From Zelonia costaricensis (taxonomy: Eukaryota > Euglenozoa > Kinetoplastea > Trypanosomatida > Trypanosomatidae), in contig JASAOO010003091.1 of NCBI GenBank assembly GCA_030849075.1, positions 1-21,474 of the forward strand: 21,474 bases of DNA, written 5' to 3'. Each line of letters starts with the position of its first letter. The stretch's first letter is position 1. Below are positions 17,496 through 21,474 of this stretch, piece after piece. The translations under genes were made by a program, and so were the position numbers. The notes under the pieces are model-generated. The model was not told where the DNA came from, made no database searches, and worked only from the letters and a program-made list of their open reading frames with translations.

Positions 17496-18686
17496 AGGGG
17501 GGTGGCGAAGCGGTGAATCGACGAGGCGTGGCGAGATAGAGGGAAGCAGGGGGAATAAGCCGGAGAACACACAGGTTATAGTCAAGAGCTCCAGTAGGCA
17601 TGTGCAAGAAGTGCGTGTACGCGACAGCGTCGCGTGCTGCACGAAGGTCTGGAAGCCCCTCGTTCAGTGGAACGGCGCGCTGCCAAGGGAAGGGGGAAGG
17701 GGGGCTGTGAAACGCGGAGATGTGCGTGTTGGGATGGGTCCACCACAACACAACGCAATAAGCATCGAGTGTGGAAGAGTGCGCCGGGGGAAGAGTGAGT
17801 AGGCAGCCATGAGCTCGTGCGGCACGCAGCGAAGAGCGAGAAGGTGCCTAGACGCACCCTCTTCGGTGACTCGCCGTCAGCGCTGATGTCCGAGTTCGCA
17901 CTGTGGGCTCTCCTCCATCCCGACACGATTCAAGCCACCCTGCTCGCATTTGTCGTGGCCTCCTCTGCGTGTGCGCCTGGCACACCACCGCGGCGCCGGC
18001 GTCCACCTGCGGCGCAGCAGCACCCTTTTCCCTTGACTTCCTTGAAACAGAGAACAGAAGCCTGGGTGTGGCGTCCGTCTGCGGTGCGACCATCTCCCTC
18101 TCGTCCTTTTCGCGCTTGTCTTTGCTTTCCTTCTTCTTACCTGTAGTGAAGTCTTCTGTGACACGCAACACTCACCAGTTGGCGGTAGGGGGGAGGGGAG
18201 GGGGAACGACACGCCGTGGACAGGAGGGACGGTGCAGGCGCGAACCCGCCGGGACTCCGCGCAGGTGCCCGCTACACAACCCCCCCCCTCTTCCTCCATA
18301 GCCCCCCACCCACCCGTTCCACCCGCGGTGACCCCCCCCACCCATGCAGTGACACCGCCCTCGACTGGGATGCGGAGGGCCGGGCCTCCACACTGGCGTG
18401 CCGACACGCGCATCTCAAGGAAGACACACACACACGCGCGAACGCGAACGCGCGCCCTGCGATGTCACTGAGCGAGAGGAGCGTGCCGAGGGGGGGGGGG
18501 GAAGGAGGGGGGGGAGGGCATCCAGCCGACACGAGGCGGAGCCAAGACCCCGTCACAACGCCCAACTCTGGCATCGACTCCACACAAGGTGCCGCCACAC
18601 ACACACACACAAACACCCTTCACCGCACCGAGGTGCTCGTCCATCCAAGCCACGGAGCATCGAACAGCAAAAGGGCGTGGAAGCGC

Positions 18687-18869
18687 TCACAGCTCCTGCG
18701 GCTCGGGCCCCCGGCCCGCCGACGCAGAGGTGCTCGCACCAGCGGCGACTGCAGCGGCGGATTCTGCCGCGGCCTCAGCCTCCGCCTCCGCCTCCGCCTC
18801 CTCCAGCAGCGCCACGAGCATGTCCGCGTTGACCAGCGCGAAGTACACACACGCGAAGAGGCCGGTCCA
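18687..18869 (-). other. In-frame continuation of the metaxin-like gene beyond its TAG stop (60 codons, membrane segment and acidic tail)
   Basis: Directly after the TAG at 18872-18870 the same frame stays open for 60 codons and ends at TGA (18689-18687). It begins WTGLFACVYFALVN, a membrane-like segment, continues with a LVALL stretch, then an E-A repeat rich in Glu, and an Ala/Ser-rich end closing in PEPQEL. Third positions are G or C in 51 of 60 codons, and in 29 of the first 30, which looks like Leishmania coding sequence and not like a 3' UTR. Metaxins commonly end with a C-terminal membrane anchor and an acidic tail, so this is what the shortened protein lacks. Read through, the product would be 404 residues including the stop position. 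Readthrough, a recent nonsense mutation and a base error are all possible. Confidence 0.75.
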
Positions 18870-19901
18870 CTACAGCGTCTGCAGCCGGCCCGCCCTGAAC
18901 ATCTTCTCCTGCGCCGCCGCCGCCGCCGCGTTGGGGTCCGCCGCCGCAGCAGCAGCAGCCTCCGCCGACTCGCGCGGCTTCATGCAGTAGCACCCGCTGT
19001 CCGCCTCGAAGAACTGGTGGCGCAGCCGCTCCGCGTACGCGACGAGCCCAGGGTGGGCGTCCTGCATGCGCTGCTGGTGCGCCCTGACGCCCACGTCCGC
19101 CAACCCTGCGTCACTGCCGCCGGTGCTGCCGCCGCTGCTGCTCCCACTGCCCACGTCCGCGTGCACGAACGTCGAGACGGCAGCGTAGACGAGCGCGTCG
19201 ATGTACGTGGGCCGCGCCGTGCCCAAGAAGAAAGCGGTGCCCGCGGTGGGACGGCCGGGGGCCGCCTGGCAAAGCGACTCGAGCGCCGCCAGCGCGGCGT
19301 CCGCCTTCGCGCCGACCTCGCCCAGCTTCTTCAGCATCGACATGGTGGGCTTGCCACGTGGCACGTCGCTCACCGGCACGCCTGTGTAGAAGAACGGGTT
19401 GGCGCGCAGCACGTGCTCGCGGTACGTGCCGCGCAGCCCCTCCCAGAAGCCCGCCACCTTCGGCTCCACGCTCTTGCGCAGTGTCGCCTCGTACACCGCC
19501 GGGTCGAAGTGCGTGAGGAAGACGAAGGCGGGAAAGAGGCACTGCTGTGTCAGCACCTCCGCCGTGGTCGCAGCCGCGGCCTGCGAGCTCGGCACCGCGT
19601 CCACGCCCGGCTCTAACGTCAGCCGCTGCAGGCACGCCGTGAGGCCCGTGTTGATGTCGACGTTTGCGTCCGCGGCTGAAGCGCTGGGAGCGCTCGCCGC
19701 GGCGTCCTTGGTGGTGGAGGAGGCGGCGGGGGCAATGAACAGGGCGAGCTCGCCGAGGGGGGCGTCGGCGCGGGTGTACCGGGCGCCGACGAAGCGGAGC
19801 ATCGCCTCCACCGCGAGGGCACTGGGGTCGGCAGTGGGGAGCCCCAGTGCCGCGGGGTACCGCGCGAACACCGTCGTGGCACTCGCAGGGGACGTCATCA
19901 T
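18870..19901 (-). CDS. Metaxin-like (GST-fold) outer mitochondrial membrane protein, stopped before its membrane anchor
   Basis: A 343-residue protein to the first stop. The N-terminal pattern YPAALGLPTADPSALAVEA (15-33), followed by MLRFVGARY, matches the metaxin/Tom37 thioredoxin-like start (a G-LPS-D-x-LAV-x-ARF-GA pattern). The C-terminal half has the GST-C signature FFLGTARPTYIDALVYA (224-240) and HPGLVAYAERLRHQFF (283-298), as in metaxins. In this family such proteins sit on the outer mitochondrial membrane and act with the SAM complex in assembling beta-barrel proteins. Insertions rich in Ala/Ser (about 59-80) and Gly/Ser (251-264) are extra. The first ATG (19901) and second (19898) are adjacent; both are possible. 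The frame ends in TAG at 18870-18872 before any membrane anchor, although one is encoded just beyond. A predicted acceptor AG lies at 19929-19928. Confidence 0.88.
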   Translation of the reverse strand: MMTSPASATTVFARYPAALGLPTADPSALAVEAMLRFVGARYTRADAPLGELALFIAPAASSTTKDAAASAPSASAADANVDINTGLTACLQRLTLEPGVDAVPSSQAAAATTAEVLTQQCLFPAFVFLTHFDPAVYEATLRKSVEPKVAGFWEGLRGTYREHVLRANPFFYTGVPVSDVPRGKPTMSMLKKLGEVGAKADAALAALESLCQAAPGRPTAGTAFFLGTARPTYIDALVYAAVSTFVHADVGSGSSSGGSTGGSDAGLADVGVRAHQQRMQDAHPGLVAYAERLRHQFFEADSGCYCMKPRESAEAAAAAAADPNAAAAAAQEKMFRAGRLQTL

Positions 19902-19927
19902 TTATTCCTTCGCCACCCAAGTGGTTA

Positions 19928-19965
19928 CTCACAGTGGACACGGCGGGGGGCGTGTTCACAAAGCG
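19928..19965 (-). promoter_or_regulatory. Predicted trans-splice acceptor for the metaxin-like gene
   Basis: The minus strand has a pyrimidine-rich stretch opposite about 19930-19960 (CGCTTTG, a C run, CGTGTCCACTG) ending in GAG with the AG at 19929-19928, giving a short 5' UTR of about 27 bases. A (CA)n array lies further upstream (opposite 19988-20025). Another AG near 19909 is closer to the ATG. Confidence 0.35.
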
Positions 19966-19983
19966 CGTCTGTACGCGTATGTC

Positions 19984-19987
<4 letters not shown>

Positions 19988-20025
<38 letters not shown>
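19988..20025. repeat. (GT)n microsatellite
   Basis: An uninterrupted GT array of about 38 bases upstream of the metaxin-like gene; on the transcribed strand it is (CA)n. Confidence 0.95.
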
Positions 20026-20027
<2 letters not shown>

Positions 20028-21269
20028 TGACTTCTGTTTCAGGTTTAGGAGGGGGCGTGGAAGGCGCCGCACCGCTCACGATGGCAGCGGGGCGGCGTTG
20101 AAGCTCGGGGGGTCGAGGCGGGAAAAAAGCTTAACAGCACGTGGCGCACGCGCGAGCCAGTCGCGCGAACTCTATGCAAACGAATTCCGGTGGCGCCGAC
20201 GGGGAAAGAGAAGCCGTTATGCGTGTGTGTGTGTTTCTTCTTTTGTGTGTGTGGGTGTGTTTGATGGTGCGCTGCACTGCACTGCAAGGGCGTGTCGGTT
20301 GGAAGGGCAGGGCGGGCAAGAAAGGTGCATGGGAAGTGGGAGCGTGGGGCACATCGCAAGAGGAGCTGCAGGGCACCTCCACCGACGTGTGTGTCCTGCG
20401 CAGTACGCCGTGCTGAGCACCCCGCCCCCCCCCCTCTCCCCTCCTCCGCCTCGTGACGGAGACACCACGAGCAAAAGGGGGAGGGAAGAGAATAAGGATC
20501 AGGAGGCGAGGGGACGAGGTGGGGTGGCTGAGGAGCGTCAGTGCACCGAGATGGCGAGGCTGGCGGGGAAGGGGAGTCGCGCACGCCAGCCGCTTGCCAG
20601 CTCAGCGCCACTCCCACACCGCTCCAGCTCCGCGCTGTCCGGCATCACCGCACGGGAAGCGCATTCACACGTGCCGGCCCCGCACTCATCGCGCTCGGCT
20701 TCCCCATCCTCCCCCCCCCAAGTCACCACCGCCCCCGCGGCGTCGTGCAGCGCTGCGGCGACGGGGCGGCACGGGAGAGGGCTCGTCGGGGGCAGGGGTG
20801 GTTGGGGAGGGGGGAGGGAATGGCTGGAGGAGTTCGGTGCCACGAACACGCGACGACGGCGGCAGATGCCATCGCACGTCGTTTGTGTTGCTGCTGGCGG
20901 CGGTTGAGTTGAAGCTTGGTGACTCCTCGCTTTCTTAAGTAACGGGTGAGAGACGGACCGGAGGGAGGGACCCGGTCCACGGCGGGGGGTGGCGGCAGTA
21001 CGCTGACTGAGCTCGGGGGGTGGCGGCAGGTTGGGCAGGAAGGGCTTTGGGAGATGGGTGACAGAGAGGGGAAGAGATGAGAAGGGATGCACAGCACAGG
21101 AGAGAGAGGCACAGACACGCACACACGTACACACGCACGAACAGAAACAAATGACCACGAGCGACCCTTCCGATTCCATCACCTTCCCCTCCACTCCCCT
21201 CCTCCGCCCTCACTGCGAGGCACTTCAACACGTCTGCAGAATTCAAGCAAGAACACAAGATGCACTGAT

Positions 21270-21309
<40 letters not shown>

Positions 21310-21310
21310 A
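21270..21310. repeat. (AC)n microsatellite
   Basis: An AC array of about 40 bases interrupted by a single AAAC step, near the right edge. It has the opposite dinucleotide orientation to the GT arrays at 19988 and 10944. Confidence 0.95.
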
Positions 21311-21474
21311 ACCGGCACGCGCAGGCACCGGCGACGACGAAGACAGCGGCACACCAAGACGACAGGGGAACAGCGGCAAGACAAATGGGAGGGGGATTGA
21401 GGGGGGGCGAGACTCAGTCCCATGCCGCGCGCGCACGACCCGCGCAGCGCAGGGTGATGCAGCATCGGTACGCT

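Larger units (their letters stand above)
16490..18686. other. Intergenic region between the metaxin-like gene and the SPRY/RING gene
   Basis: About 2.2 kb without a convincing gene. It contains the SPRY/RING 5' flank, an AC array near 16844-16861, an A/T-richer and A-rich island (about 16860-17310), a (GT)n array (17468-17495), and the probable 3' UTR of the metaxin-like gene with G/C homopolymers (for example near 18280-18340 and 18490-18520). Open frames are short or low complexity. Confidence 0.7.
19902..21474. other. Intergenic region right of the metaxin-like gene, running to the window edge
   Basis: About 1.57 kb with no credible gene. It begins with the metaxin-like gene's 5' flank and should otherwise be the 3' UTR of a gene beyond the right edge. 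It holds a GT array (19988-20025), TG-rich imperfect sequence near 20220-20265, G/A-rich tracts (about 20475-20525, 20790-20830), and an AC array (21270-21310). The largest minus-strand frames here are low complexity. Confidence 0.7.

Noticed and set aside
18216..20907. Two plus-strand frames of 466 and 502 codons (18216-19616 and 19399-20907)
   Set aside because: Antisense to the metaxin-like gene and running on through microsatellites (C-V-C-V repeats); no recognisable domains.
1..21474. CRISPR arrays, tRNA or rRNA genes, prokaryotic operons
   Set aside because: No spaced direct repeats, cloverleaf or rRNA-like sequence was seen; gene style, codon bias and spacers are trypanosomatid.

Overview
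The window looks like nuclear chromosomal DNA of a Leishmania-type trypanosomatid. The sequence shows five real reading frames (four intact, one partial at the left edge) plus a sixth frame broken by an internal stop near its end, i.e. six reading-frame segments from five complete loci and one partial locus. All are intronless, all lie on the minus strand, and all have strongly G/C-biased third codon positions. They are separated by long non-coding stretches full of (GT)n/(CA)n arrays, poly-G runs and purine tracts, which are pyrimidine tracts on the transcribed strand. This fits one polycistronic transcription unit read from right to left and processed by spliced-leader trans-splicing. The species cannot be fixed from the sequence. 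From memory, the T. brucei relatives of two adjacent genes (SUB2 and ATPTB1) are near neighbours on chromosome 10, which would suggest Leishmania chromosome 21; this needs checking.

Layout in transcription order (right to left): 19902-21474 intergenic; 18870-19901 a metaxin-like outer mitochondrial membrane protein whose frame is stopped by TAG but continues in frame to 18687 with a membrane segment and acidic tail; 16490-18686 intergenic with an A/T-richer, A-rich island; 11777-16489 a 1570-residue SPRY plus RING protein resembling the E3 ubiquitin ligase KPC1/RNF123; 10814-11776 intergenic; 9632-10813 a 393-residue mitochondrial protein, probably the euglenozoan ATP synthase subunit ATPTB1, with a LETM1-like pattern; 7905-9631 intergenic; 6597-7904 the mRNA-export DEAD-box helicase SUB2/UAP56; 2436-6596 an unusually long gene-free stretch; 744-2435 a four-span membrane protein of unknown function with a long disordered tail; 55-743 intergenic; 1-54 the first 18 codons of another gene running off the left edge.

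The genes are functionally mixed (mitochondrial import/assembly, ubiquitination, ATP synthase, mRNA export, unknown membrane protein). That is normal for trypanosomatid gene clusters, where neighbours share transcription but not function. No mobile-element genes, CRISPR arrays, tRNAs or rRNAs were recognised. The most interesting observations are the in-frame stop just before the metaxin membrane anchor, the 94-residue insertion that splits the RING finger, the perfect hairpin at 4087-4118, and the A-rich island near 17.2 kb.
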